A DNA stretch of 64,000 nucleotides from Cryptomeria japonica (Eukaryota > Streptophyta > Pinopsida > Cupressales > Cupressaceae). Below are positions 1 to 11,603 of the stretch, piece by piece (position 1 is the stretch's first letter; each line of letters begins with the position of its first letter). Made by a program: the position numbers and the translations under genes. The notes beneath the pieces are model-generated. The model saw only the letters and a program-made list of their open reading frames with translations. It was not told the origin of the DNA and made no database searches. The DNA lies in assembly GCF_030272615.1 (NCBI RefSeq), contig NC_081406.1, positions 185,229,770-185,293,769 of the forward strand, given 5' to 3'.

Positions 1-757
1 AGGCGGATTGAAGCTTAAGAAGGATATGATCAAGAGATGTAGTGCTATTCAGACAAATCAAGAAAACCTATTGTTTTCTAACAATTATAGCATAATTAAA
101 TTCCCCTAACTGGGTAAGCTCTAACAAGCTTGGTTACTTCATAAATCCTCTAACAAGATGGTCCATTAGTTTGGATTCTCAAACCCTCTACTGAGGTTAC
201 TCCTAATAGGGTACTTTTCTTTTCATCAAGGCATTTTTGTAAATCCCTTAACTGGGTGATTCCTAATAGAATCAGTTCTTAACAAGACTTATTATAAAAT
301 CTTTAATAGGCTTGGCTCCTAATAGGGAAAACTTCAAAAGAGTTCAGATAGCTATCCTTGTGAGTCTCATCTCACCGTAGTTTTTACCTATTTGGGTTTT
401 CCACATATAAATATTTGTGTCAAGTGATGAATGCTTTTGTGGTTATGATCTTATTTATTGATTTGATTAACTAATTAACTATTCTGATAAGGCATGATAA
501 CTGGAAGCATTAAGAGATGAATATGTTGACATATGATTAAGCATTTTGATGTTTACAAGATTGAAGTTGTTTACTGTTAAGTTGTCATAATAGTCAAACT
601 GGTTGATGTTGAGTAATCTTATGAGATATTATCTTGATAGAGTTATTTGTTGATAGGTTTATTTTGAGTTTGGGAGATTATATCAATTTTTTTGTTTGTT
701 GATTCACCCCCCGCTCTCAGTAATCTACCAAATACTTATTCTTTCATCATACCATCA
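1..757 (+). repeat. 3' part of a copia-B-like LTR, cut by window edge
   Basis: This stretch aligns by eye with the 3' half of the copia-B LTR at 3430-4085. Both have the degenerate repeated phrase around CCCTTAACTGGGT (about 100-340), a shared block around 395-440, and the C-run motif TGATTCACCCCCC (700-712) followed by CTCAGTA. It ends near 757 in CATCA, the LTR B terminus. Immediately to the right the minus-strand reverse-transcriptase frame of copia A1 begins, so this LTR sits inside A1 coding sequence. Whether it is a solo LTR or the end of an element lying left of the window cannot be decided. No gene is seen in 1-754. Confidence 0.75.
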
Positions 758-2011
758 TAGATTACTATCAACAACACCTTTGTTAAATCCCAATTTCAAC
801 ATATACTTATCTAATCTAACATACCAGGATCTAGGGGCTTGTTTTAATCCATAAAGATCTATCTTCATTTTACATACCATGTCTCCATCATTTGATAATG
901 AAAATACATCAGGTGTATACTTCTTGCTTTTGAAATAAATTCTTGTTTTCTTACCCAATTGACATTCCTTACATACCAGATTACCAGGCTTAACAATTTT
1001 AGGTAGATCTCTAACAACTTGAATAGAACTAATCTTAATCATAGAATCAAAATTAACATGACACGATTTCCTATGCCACAACCAACTTTCACCAATTTGA
1101 GAAATCAAGCAAATTTTGTCACCAGCATTCAAATGAAAAATGTTACCTCTAGTCTTAGTTCCAGATGCAATCTCTATACTGGAGGTATTTAGGATCTTGC
1201 ATTTATCATTCTTGAATTGTAAATCATAACCTTTGTCAACCATCTATCCAACACTCAAAATATTATACTTCAAACCTTGAAAATACAAGACATCATCAGT
1301 ATTATGCTTACCATCAAAAGAAATAAAACCTCTACCATGGATCACACAAGCCCTGTCATCTCCAAATCTCACTATTCCACCATCATACCTTTCCGTACAC
1401 ACAAATTTTCTTATCTCAAAAGAAGCAATCTTTCTAACCAACATATCTCTTGTCACTGTAGTCACACTTTGGATCTCAACTATATCAGCTACCTTATGTT
1501 TATAGGAGGGAGGCAAAGATCTCAACACCTTAGTAACAATTTCATATTCTTCAAGGGTTCCATCGACACATCTAATTCCTAGGACAAGGTCATTCACCTT
1601 AGCCATAAAGGTATTTATATTCTCATCTTCTCCCATCTTTAGCATCTCATATTTTCCTTTCAAACTCTGCAACTTAGCAACTTTCACTTATTTATCTCCT
1701 TCATACAGGGTCTACAACTTCTCCCAGATCTCATGTGTGGTTTGAAGTCACATTACATTTGTTATTTAAAAATCAATTAGGGCACTCAGTAATGCTTCAT
1801 TCACTCTAATGTTATGTTCAACTTTCTTGATCTCATCAACAGTAACCGGTCCATTTGGAGGATCAGAATAGGCATTCCTTGAAATCTTCCAACAATATTC
1901 TCCAAGACATCTCAAGTGCACTTCTATCCCGTACTTCCATATATGATAGTTACTACTATTAAATCTTAGACTCTCCTTCTTAAAGATAACACTTCCACTT
2001 CCAGTAACCAT
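755..2011 (-). pseudogene. Copia A1 gag-pol remnant with two internal deletions
   Basis: Reading leftward from an ATG at 2011, 57 bases inside the LTR end, the frame gives a copia gag N-terminus, then after stops the gag body (1687-1400). Without a zinc knuckle or a protease active site it runs straight into the protease tail (YDGGIVRFGDD, 1390) and the GAG-pre-integrase domain (1243-960). After GKKTRIYFKSKKYTP the frame jumps to the reverse-transcriptase motif LYGLKQAPRSWY (about 850) and stops at the inserted B-like LTR. The knuckle/protease core and the whole integrase plus the start of RT are therefore missing. The element is Ty1/copia (Pseudoviridae-type order gag-PR-INT-RT) and cannot be functional. 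Small deletions are a common fate of such copies; here they leave a compact mosaic frame. Confidence 0.85.
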
Positions 2012-2053
2012 CCCAGATCTCCTCGAGTGATTAAACTTCTTCTGAAGGATCTA

Positions 2054-2065
2054 GCTCTAATACTA
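2054..2065 (-). other. Primer-binding site of copia A1
   Basis: On the minus strand this reads TAGTATTAGAGC, the initiator-methionine tRNA primer site TGGTATCAGAGC with two transitions. It lies three bases from the LTR terminus at 2068, so it fixes the 5' LTR end and the orientation of A1. Confidence 0.8.
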
Positions 2066-2067
2066 AT

Positions 2068-2602
2068 TGTTGGCAACAACAATGAGGGAAAACTGAGAGG
2101 GGGGTGAATCAGTTTTCACCGGATGTACAAAATTAATCACAAAATTAGATTTGATAAACTGCAACAATAAAAAAAATAAGAAACATGATAACACAACACA
2201 CAACACCAATATTTTGACGTGGAAAACCCAATTAAGGGACAAACCACTATGGGAACCTACCCACAATAAGATGATACTTTGCAGTAATATGTGAAAATAT
2301 TACAATGGGGGATTCACATGCATTCAGACACACTTCCTATAGCTCACTACTTAAAATATAATGACCCGGAAGGATACAACCCTCAAGGAAGTCTCACTGA
2401 CTTACAACAAGATTCAGACTACAATCCAGAAGGAATGAATTGCAATAATAGCATCTCCAAATTCCTGATGACAGTACCAGTTAAGCACAATGTCTTCTTC
2501 GCAAGACTAAACTCTTCTCAATCACAATATTGAAGGATGAATCACTTGATCACACATAAACTACTCTCTCATAATTAAAAGACAACTTTGATACCTAATT
2601 TA
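2068..2602 (-). repeat. Copia A1 5' LTR, first segment (U5 side)
   Basis: On the plus strand the LTR begins TGTTGGCAACAAC. It matches the A2 LTR at 50494 almost phrase for phrase up to GATACCTAATTTA (2590-2602), where copia B is inserted; the match resumes at 14755. The two segments total about 1,300 bp, the same as A2 (1,308 bp). A 9-bp inverted repeat (2088-2096 with 2109-2117) encloses a G-rich loop close to the terminus. An 80-codon plus-strand open stretch here is not a gene. Confidence 0.88.
2598..2602. other. Target-site duplication ATTTA (left) of copia B
   Basis: ATTTA here and at 14750-14754 flank copia B exactly. Removing 2603-14754 restores the A-type LTR sequence as seen uninterrupted in A2 near 51045. 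Confidence 0.93.
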
Positions 2603-4085
2603 TGTTGGCATATGTGCAATGTATGATGGCATAATGGTGTATGTTGTCATTGATGTCAATATGCTAAAGTATGAACCGATATATTGAAGTAAGTAAACTA
2701 GCAAGTGAACTGGTATGATGGTATAAAGTGAACCAGTATGAAGAAGTGAACCGGTATGTGAAAAGGTGAACCGATATATGTAAAAAGGTGAACTGGTATG
2801 TTGGAATGTGAACTGGTATATGCAAAGTTTGTATCAGGGTTTCTGGTTGATGCATTCTAAATCTGTGTGATTCAAGCGATGACATCCTGTGATGAGTTAG
2901 CATTGAAATGAAGATGAGATCATGTTGCCATGTCAGCCTTGTGCATGTGAAGAATCTTCTTGAGGATCTTTCATGAAGAAGATTGCTTCTATCCACCTCG
3001 GGAATGTGCAAAATCTCAGTAAATGGTGGAGAGCATGTGATGGGTTATTAGCTTCTAGAAGTAGCAAAGAATGAACGATGGAGAACATCTTCAGATCTAT
3101 TCTAGATTTTTTTACTCTATGCAATCTGATGAAATGGTTAGGATTGGACCGATTGAATTGTTAACCTAGATGCTTAGGGTTTAGGGTTTATGTTACCGAC
3201 CTAATTGTTGTCTATAAGGTCGATGATGATTTGCATTGTAAAGTTGTTGGCAAATGTTATGTGTGTATCCAAGTGAAGATATACTTGATTCTTACCAAAC
3301 CGAAGCAGTGAGTAGAGATCTATAGAGTGTGATTGCAAAAGTAAAGGAACTACAGTGGATCTGCCTTAGCATTGAGTGTTGTTATCAGATCAGTGTATTA
3401 CCTATTGACTTCTAATCATTTCAATAGTTGGAAAATCCCTTAACCGGGTAGCTTTAACAGGCTCTTTGTAAATCCTTTAACAGGGTGACTCAAAATCATT
3501 GAGTTCTTCAAATCCTATTGCAAGGTAACCTTTAATAGGGTTCTAACCTTTAACCGGGTATTTAGTTATCCCTTAATCGGGTGATCCTTAGCAGGATCGG
3601 TTCCTAGAAGAACCTATTGTAAAAGTCCTTAATCGGACTAGGCTCCTAATAGAGAAAACTTCAGAAGAGTTCAAAGAACAACTTGTGGGTATTCATCCCC
3701 ACCATGGTATTTCCCAGTTGGGTTTCCACGTGAAAAATATGTGTGTCATGTGTGATGCTTTTTCATGTGATGATTAGTGTTTTCTATTAAGTGGTAAAGC
3801 ATGTTGATCCAGTGGTCTTTATATTTCTGATGTATTACTTGCTTATGCATATGGGTGAAGTGGAAATGATTTATTAGGTTTTGTGAAGAGCTAAGTGTTA
3901 CCGGTTTATGTCTTTCACAGTCCCACTATGTTTTACCGGTAGTGCCCTTTTTTAGATCGGTGATACTATTTACCAGTTAGTGCAGTCTTTGCAGTCAAAG
4001 TGGTTTAGAGAATTTTTTTGTCTATACTGATTCACCCCCCACTCTCAGTATCTGTTGAGTATTTAGTGATCATCATTATTCATCA
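2603..4085 (+). repeat. Copia B 5' LTR (1,483 bp)
   Basis: It starts TGTTGGCATATG and ends CATTATTCATCA just before the primer site. Visible parts are a tandem array in U3 (2669-2827), a stretch with repeated CCCTTAACCGGGT-like phrases (about 3428-3610), and a C-rich-loop hairpin ATACTGA...TCAGTAT (4024-4051) 34 bases from the end. The LTR is long for copia. I could not place a convincing TATA box. Confidence 0.88.
2669..2827 (+). repeat. Degenerate tandem array with core GTGAACCGGTATG in LTR U3
   Basis: Seven to eight units of roughly 18-32 bp share GTGAACYRGTATG. Individual cores read ACCGGT, ACTGGT, ACCAGT and ACCGAT. All variants are one C-to-T or G-to-A step from the palindrome ACCGGT, as expected if the CpG in it was methylated and decayed. 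The position in U3 suggests a role in transcription, such as factor binding or a methylation target; that is inference. Confidence 0.75.
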
Positions 4086-4087
4086 AT

Positions 4088-4099
4088 TGGTATTAGAGT
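4088..4099 (+). other. Primer-binding site of copia B
   Basis: TGGTATTAGAGT, two bases after the LTR end, is the initiator-Met tRNA complement TGGTATCAGAGC with two C-to-T changes. Confidence 0.85.
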
Positions 4100-4148
4100 G
4101 GTCCTCTATGTTATAAGATTAACCGCTTGAGGAAAAGACCCTATTCTA

Positions 4149-5704
4149 ATGATGAAGAGGGAAGGTCCTAAGTTCAACAGAGATAACTTTAAGATATGGA
4201 ATGACAGAATGAAGATATACATTAAAAGCATGGGTTCTCAACACTAGAGTTATATTGAGAATACTTATGTTGTCCCTATGGGTACTCTCACCGATGATAA
4301 AAGAAGAGAAATTTAGGAGAATGGGCAAATTGTGGAAGCTCTTATCAACAATCTATCTAATGTTGAGTTTATAGATGTTCAAGAAAAAGACAATCCCAAG
4401 GATGTATGGGATACTTTGGAGTCTATCTATGGAGGTGATAAGCATGTAAAGCAGGCTAAGGAAGAAAGCCTTAGAGGAAAGTTTGAAGACACGCGGATGG
4501 TTGAAGGAGAGACCATTCAACAATATGGGATAAGAATTAAAATTTTTGTTGGAGACATCAAGAGTGTAGGAGGTACAATGGATGATTCCACCATTTTTAG
4601 TAAAGTTTTGAGAACTTTATTACCTGTCTATGCAATAAGGGTTGCTGCTATTCAGGATTTGAGATCTATTAACAAGACAAAGGTGTCACTTGATTCTATC
4701 ATTGCTAAGTTGGCAGCATATGAGCTAAACAGTTATGATGCTAGTGTTCAGAAGATAGTTCAACCTTTAGAGCATCTCCTACAGTATCCAGAAAGGGAAA
4801 AGAAGATAGTACCAGTTGTGAACCAAGACAAAGAAGAGATATGGATGATGAGGAGATCCTAATAGAATTTGAATCTCTTCTTGCCAAGAGAATTCCTAAG
4901 GGAACTGGAAAATACAGAAGTAAGCTCCCTTTGAAATGCCTTTCTTGCAATAGGATAGGACACATTGTTATAAACTATCCTAATAGTGATAATAAGGATA
5001 AACTGGAGAGGTTCAAAAAGTTCAAAGGAGGAAATAGGAGAAATTGTCTTGTTGCAATTGATGAAGGTGTCATAGATGATGAATCAGAAGATGAAGAAAG
5101 TGAAGACATATTATTTGTAGTTGTTAAGGAAGATGTGTTAGACAAGAAGGCTCTTGTCTCCCACTTTGATAATTTTAATGAGTGGATTATAAACAGTGGT
5201 TGTTCTCACCACATGAGTGGTGACCAAAGAAAATTCCTATCTCTAGAAGAGTATGATGGAGGTGTAGTCCAATTTGGTAATGATGCACCCTGTATGGTAA
5301 AAGGCAAAGGGTTCATCTCTCTAAATGGAAAAAGTAGTGCTAACAATGTGTATTGGGTAGAAGATATCAAGCATAACCTTTTGAGTGTTGCTTAGTTGAA
5401 TGACAAAGGACTCACTCTAGAATTCAAAGATGGAGTATGCAAAATAAAAGGAAAGAGTGATGAAATGATGGCCATCGGTATGCAGACCAAAGGTAACTTA
5501 TTTCAATTGAATACAAATATCAGTCAATGTCTAATGGCTAAATTTGATGATAGTTGGATATGGCATAGGAGACTCTACCATGTAAATTTAGATAATATTG
5601 TGAAGGCTAGTAAGATCAAGGCAGTTAGAGGATTGCTTGTGCTGAACAAATCCGAGAATCTTTTGTGCAGAGAATGTCAACTAGGGAAGATCTTGACACC
5701 CAAT
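4149..5704 (+). pseudogene. Copia B gag, protease and pre-integrase domain
   Basis: The frame starts at ATG 4149 and gives a copia gag (UBN2-type body, about 4160-4760). It then gives a damaged CCHC knuckle (CLSCNRIGH, final Cys replaced by Tyr, about 4937-4980), an acidic linker, and a protease whose active site reads NSG instead of DSG (about 5190). The GAG-pre-integrase domain with WHRRLYHVNL follows, up to RECQLGK (5685). The frame shifts near 4850 and has stops near 4245, 4315 and 5393. The coding sequence breaks off at 5704 where C1 begins and resumes in the integrase core at 12417. The missing DSG aspartate alone would inactivate the protease. Family assignment is certain; a functional state is excluded. 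Confidence 0.9.
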
Positions 5705-6508
5705 TGTTAGGATTCCCGCAAATACTAAGAGGGGGGTGGGGGGTGAATTAGTATCTAACCGATGATAGGAATTTCTCAACTTAAAACATGCAGAGCATAT
5801 TATAATAGTGTATCAGTATGCAAGAAATAATGAAATAAATAGTATTAAAAACATCCACATGAAAAGCACACCATGACACAAGGTTTTAATGAGGAAACCC
5901 AGTGTGGGAAAAACCTTGGTGGGATTTGTGACCCACAATATTCACTCACTCACCAATAAGAGAATATTACTTGCAATAGGGGCCTGCACATGCAGGAAGG
6001 TGAACTGCCTAGAGCTCACTGCTCAAGGGGAAGTCTCACTGACTTACAATGTGGATTATGCAAATCCAATAACTTGTACTACTTTACAATAGCATCTTCA
6101 ATGCCAGATTCAGTATCAGTTTCTTCTCTGTTCTTTACATATACCCCTTATCCTATATTTCATGTAATAGGTCTACCTCCTAATTTTTCTACTTCCATAC
6201 TAAATATCTAGAATGATCTCTTTTATATATAAGAGTCATTTACAAACATGCCAAGTTAGCTTACAAATTTTTTACAATAATAAATAAAATGTAATATAAT
6301 AAAATCCTATCGGCCTTTGTGCCAGTATACTTCTTTTCTCTGTGCTAGTGTTGGTGTCCTGAGTGCCAGTGTAGAGTGTGATCTACTGATACTAGTGCAC
6401 TAACTTTCCGGTGTAATGCCTTGCTGGTGCCATAGGATTGTTAGGTTGCCATCAATGACAAAACCTTCAATCACCTTCAATGTGTCATTGAGTGTTCATA
6501 TGCCAACT
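5705..6508 (-). repeat. Element C1 3' LTR (804 bp)
   Basis: On the plus strand it opens TGTTAGGATTCCC and closes TTCATATGCCAACT, next to a pyrimidine run that is the polypurine tract on the minus strand. It matches the partner LTR 11618-12416 nearly throughout. The terminal hairpin reads ATACTAA...TTAGTAT (5722-5728 with 5748-5754), where the other C copies have ATACTGA...TCAGTAT: both arms changed together. Confidence 0.9.
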
Positions 6509-6520
6509 ATCTCCCCCTTT
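6509..6520 (-). other. Polypurine tract of C1
   Basis: On the minus strand this reads AAAGGGGGAGAT, directly abutting the 3' LTR, as in C2 (34904-34915). It is the expected plus-strand DNA primer for reverse transcription. Confidence 0.85.
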
Positions 6521-6849
6521 GGCATTGATGGCAACACTCATGAGAAATTTAAAAAGTGTTATTCAAAAAATGTGGAGTCCAAAAAATGTTACCAAAAATG
6601 TGTGCTCCCCCTGAGCATGTGATCCCTATGATATTCTAATTTTCTCATACCTCTACTCCCCCTTTGGCATCAATGACAAAGGTTGTCAATATGTCAGTAG
6701 AGTTTGTAGTTTCAACCTTGTAACTGGGAAGTTACAATTTGAAATAGATCTGCCAAAATTAAGTTTATGCTCTCCATAAAAATTTTACTATCTCTGATAG
6801 ATGTCTTTGTCCTTTGGACTATACCGGTGAGTTTCTGCAAGTGTTTAGC

Positions 6850-9800
6850 CAGTGTCCTCTATCCCTATACAAGTGCCTCAGATATCTCCTTCCGCATGAA
6901 TACTAGATAGTCCAATCTTGGAATCAGTCTTAGCCTTAAACTTCTTGCCTTATCCACTATTCTCTACTTTTCTCTTCCCAACTTTAGTATCTCATCCTCA
7001 AAATTTGTTATCTGTTTTTCAAAAACTGATAGTGTATCAGGTGAGTTCACAAAACTATCTGCAAGTCTATTTATTTGATCTCGTGCCTTGCTCATCTATT
7101 TATATATATCAGTTGTTAGTAGATTTGTCTTACATATTTCACTATACAAGGTCTTGAACTCTTTTAGTAAATTACATAGTTCTGGTAGAAGTGTGTCAAA
7201 TTCTTTGGTACACTTCTTTATTTGCTCATCAAAAAATCTTTTCTTTCCAATTTCTACTTTGTCCTTCAATATCTCTTCCTTTATTTTCTCAATATTCTCT
7301 ATGATATATTTACACAAGGTATCAAGTTGTCCTAAAGAATCTTTATTGTCTATATTACAGTTAGGAGCAATTACCTTCAAAATTGGTATGGTGTCATCTA
7401 TTGCCTTATAAGCTTGTGAGTTGCAATCTGTTATCTTTTTAATTGAATCTAAGAGCACCTCAGTCACATTAGTTGATTTGTAGCTTGATGATGAGGAGCC
7501 TACATTCTGAATACCGCTAGTGGAAGTAACCAAGCTTGTATTGACCTCTGGTAGGCTTGTTTGTGTTTGCATTTCATTAAGCAATGGTTTATCTACTTCT
7601 CCAGTTGTTGGTTTCCTTGTTTCCACATGACTCTATTCCTATTTCTATTCTAGAGCCTGTTGCTCAGTTTGTGTCTCTGATGGTGTTCTAGTTTGTTGCT
7701 CTGTTGGTTGCTCTATTTGTTGCTCATTTTGTTTCTCATTTTGTTGCTCTGTCTATTGCTCTGTCTCAGTCTGGATTCCTACCTATTCCCCTATGTTATC
7801 ATCTGTTGGTTTCTTTTGAGTGTTATCAGTTTGCTGAGCTATCGGTGTCTCACTAGCCATTTTAGTCTTACCAGTTGTATCTTTGTCTACCACAATGTTG
7901 ATCTTTTGTGTATCAACATTTACTATGTAGAAGACTTTAGGATTAGGATTGACATCCTCTACTTCCATACTTTCAACTGTCGGTTGGTCTTCTGTAGTTG
8001 TTGTTGTTGTTATTATTACTGGTGGAGTAATCAAAGGAGGTGGGGGTAAGTTGTCTTTAACTTTAATACTAGGTTGTCCACCAACTTTACCTTTACCCTT
8101 ATCTCTTTCTTTCTGATATACCTTTATAGGTTTGTGGCTCATGTATTCTTCTTATTTTTATTTTTCAACTAGGAAAATGTCCCATGCATTTTATGTCTCC
8201 TTAGCCACCTCATTAACTCTTCCAACCATTAAAGCAATGTACCGGTGTGCAATAGAAAATACTAATTAGTTGGCTTCAACAATTAAGTCATCAATTTATT
8301 TGGGTGTGTTCACTGGGTACACAACAAGTAGCTTTTCTATCTTGATTTTCTTATCAAGTTTGACTACTGCTTGTCTTCTTGCTTCCAATCTTTGAAATAG
8401 TTCATTTGGTACTTCATCTGCTACTTCCATCAAAAATTTCTTATACATGTGCATATATAATATAACACTATTTTCTACTTGTTCTTTTTCATTAGCTATC
8501 AGAGTGTCATATAGTTTCTCTATATTCTTCATTTTCCCTTCCTCTATAATTTTATTCAATAGTATATCAAGAGGGGCCATGTCCTTATATGTCCTCTTCT
8601 TCTTCTTGGGTGTCAATTTCTTCTTTGGTGTAGCCTATCTTACCAGAGATCTCACTACTTGTTGTTTTTGTCATGTCCTTCTAGGTGAGGGTGTGGTTTC
8701 TAGTGAGGGATCTCTTTTCCTTACAACTCTCTTGAAAGTTGCAGGTATGTCATTCTCTGAAGATTTGCCTACCGGTGATAGGTGAGTTTCAGGTTCAAGT
8801 GTTTCTAACTCAGCCTTAGTGATGTTGGTTTTCTTAAGTACATCTTCCTTTATTGCCTTAGCTTTTCTACAGCCTCTTCTCACAACAGCTTCAACCTTTT
8901 TGATATTTTTCTTAGATTGAATTTAGCTCTCTATGGTGTCAGCATTACCAAAGACTTTTTCTTCTAGTTTTCTGGGTGCTTCTAGAAGTGCTTTAGCATA
9001 TGTTTCAATGATTAGATCATCTGTCTCATAACCCATTTTTGTTACCTAGACTGTCCTAGGGATGACTGCTTCCATTCAAACCTCATCCTTCTTAATCACA
9101 AAATAGATTTCTTTCTTGTATTTGTCAACAATATTTTGTGATAGTCTGATTCTCTTCTTCATTTTGTCCTTAAATGCTTGAAAATAGTCATTTATATTTT
9201 GTTCCTTATCTTCTCCCATATTATTAAATAGTTCTGTCAGTTGTTTACCTACTGGTATATCAAATCCAAGTTCTTTGTAGCCTATACCAGGAACTTGTTT
9301 GGTTATATGTAGCATTAGGCATACTAACAGATTTCCAAACCTAAAAGTTCCTTTCTTATCTTTCTTAATCTTTCCAAGGTTGTCAATTAATTCATCCTTC
9401 AACCACTCACATACATCAATCTTTACATTATCAGTAACCATATCATAAGCACTCTTAATGCATAAACTTGAAATTGAATTGAGTCGGTTTGCATGAGTTT
9501 CCTTATACCCTAATATCATGCTGACAAACCTTACACTGGTGTCAGTTACATCATACTCTTAAGGACCTTTTATCAGATGTAGCACTAGTTAAACTAGTAA
9601 CTAGGTCATTTGAGACCTTCTTAGTCTTGTCAGGCCTTTTACCTATGGTCAGTGACCCTATGATAGCTTTTATAACTTCCTTGGTGATTTTGTGAATTGC
9701 ATCTAACCAAAAAAATTCTCCATGAACCCTTCTTAAGACTATCCTAATCACATCCTTGGGAAATTCAGGAATGTTAAGGATCTCTATAAATCCTAGGGTT

Positions 9801-10081
9801 TCAACAATTTTATGTTCATCTTTTACATTACTAGAAGCATCACATATGACATATTTAAACATGGTTTTAATCTCTTCATCACCTAATTCCTCTATGTTGC
9901 AATGGATGTAAATTTTGGGGTCTTCAGCATAAATAGCTCCTTTAGGAATTTGGGAAAAAGCACCTGTAGTATCATCCTTCTTTGCTACTTCGGGAAATAG
10001 TTAAAAAATGGGCCTAGGGCATTTTATAACCTCGACTATAGTAGGGTTTGCTATATATTCAAGTGTAGAGATGGATGCCAT
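6850..10081 (-). pseudogene. Element C1 ORF2, large protein of unknown function (decayed)
   Basis: The frame starts at ATG 10081 (MASISTLEYIANPTIVEV) and is traceable for about 3.2 kb, colinear with the C2 copy at 31247-34612. Segments of one frame run 8883-7096, and an earlier frame covers 10081-9551, so one frameshift lies near 9530-9550 alongside several stops. Conserved blocks are an N-terminal domain of about 390 residues (IANPTIVEVIKCPRP..., CLML, VPGIGYKELGFDIPVGKQL), a basic Lys-rich stretch (TPKKKKRTYKD), a helical block (ENSVILYMHMYKKFLMEVAD), a Pro/Thr/Gln-rich linker and a C-terminal block (EVLLDSIKKITDC, AYKAIDDTIPILK). The 3' end near 6850 is approximate. I recognise no enzyme motif. 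Confidence 0.8.
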
Positions 10082-10388
10082 AATGATAAATACTTTTTTC
10101 TGCCTTAGGGTGGATGAGTGCTTGAAATCCTTTGCTTCTTCGCTTGAAATGCCTTTGCTATGGAGATTTTGCGCTCTTCGAGTGTTTGAATTCACAGTGA
10201 AGTGAAATGGAGCTAAAACCTCATATTTATAATGTTTATTTCACCATCTACCATATTTAATGTATGTCGGTTAAGTAGTCACTTAACATTGTCTGCTGGT
10301 ATAGAAGTAATTTTTAGCTTCTCATCTTTAACCGAGGGAATAATAGCACATGTGTCATTAGATTGCTAAACCCTCTGAGAAAATTCCT

Positions 10389-11546
10389 CTAATTTGATGA
10401 AGAGCTTCCTATCGGTGGAGTACTACTCTGTCCTTCTAGTGAAGCATCACTTTGTCCTACCAGTGGGGTGTTGATTGGTTCTACCGATGGAGGAGTATTC
10501 CCAACATCTAGATCTGCTTTTTTAATCCATTGTTTTGATAATTCTTTCTTGACTTCTTCAATTTTTTCTTTCCCTTTCAAGCTAGCACTTTTGTTATCTG
10601 TCGGTGATCCTTTGCTTCTATAGAATTTTGCAATATGCCCAATCTTGTTACATGCATAACAAGTTACATTATTCTTTTGAATAGTTTTGCCATAACCTAT
10701 GTCGGTTTGTGTTAAGCATTGATTAGATAAATGTCCAAATCTTCCACAAACATAACATCTCACATTCATTCTACATTTTTCAGAGTTGTGACCAACTTTG
10801 TTGCATTTTGAACATTGACTAGTGGGTGTGTTGATATTCTGATAATTTCTAGATCTACATTCATTTTCTCTATGATCATACTCATTACAATTACAACATT
10901 TTCCATTGAATTTATAAGCATTAGGTTGTCTTACCAGTTTTTTGTGATCCTGAGTATTTGCAATACCAGAGCTTTCACCAACTTCAAAGCCAATTCCAGA
11001 AGTGTCACCTTTTGGTTTTTGATTTTTTAGCAAGGTGCCAAGTTCCTCTGGGCTTTTCTTGAATTTTTCTTTATGTTGATTTGCAGTTTCTAGTTCTCTT
11101 TCTAAGATTTCTTTCTATCTCATCAGTTCATTTGAGTCATTCTAAGTATGCATCAGATCTATCTTCAACATGTCATTTTCATAGCTAAGTCTTGTGTTCT
11201 CATTTGCTACATCACTTAGTCTTTTGGTCAATTCTTCTTCATTCTTTTTCCTATCTTCAGTTTCTTTGCAGAATCTCATGGTCACATCTTGCATCTCATT
11301 CTTCATTGTTATGTTTTCCAGTTTTAGTTTGCTTATTTCATCATTAAGTGATTCCTTTTCATCATTCTCTTTTTGCAACTTTTCACATAATTCTCTTCTC
11401 TTGTTTCTTGCAATGGTAAAATTTTCTTGAAGTGCCTGAATGATATCCTAGGCTGCCTTTAGATCATTTTCAAGTTTGATGTTTTTCAATTTTTCTGAAC
11501 CATAGTCTGAGAGAGCTACTTCAAGTTGTTTCATTAGATTTTCCAT
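10389..11546 (-). pseudogene. Element C1 ORF1, coiled-coil and zinc-knuckle Gag-like protein
   Basis: From ATG 11546 one frame of 386 codons runs to the stop at 10389 with only a few in-frame stops. Roughly residues 1-150 are a charged heptad-rich coiled coil (EEELTKRLSDVANENTRLS). Then come CCxC-type knuckles: CCNCNEYDHRENEC, CSKCNKVGHNSEKC, CYVCGRFGHLSNQC and CYACNKIGHIAKFY (last Cys lost). A Pro/Ser/Thr-rich tail with GQSDASLEGQSS-like repeats closes the protein. Four CCHC knuckles in a row imply RNA binding, as in retroelement nucleocapsids. Its position just after the primer site is that of gag. There is no obvious capsid domain, so it may have relied on another element's capsid. Confidence 0.85.
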
Positions 11547-11603
11547 CTCTGTCGATGTCAAGATCTTCCTCAAGTTGTTAGGCTTTTGAAAATAGAGGAC
11601 CAG

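Noticed and set aside
2664-3011. Minus-strand frame with periodic Thr/Phe/His pattern
   Set aside because: The periodicity is that of the U3 tandem array (2669-2827); no start context or homologue.
7693-8049. Leu/Cys-rich plus-strand frame resembling membrane segments
   Set aside because: Antisense to the Gln/Pro/Thr-rich linker of C1 ORF2; hydrophobicity is a composition effect.
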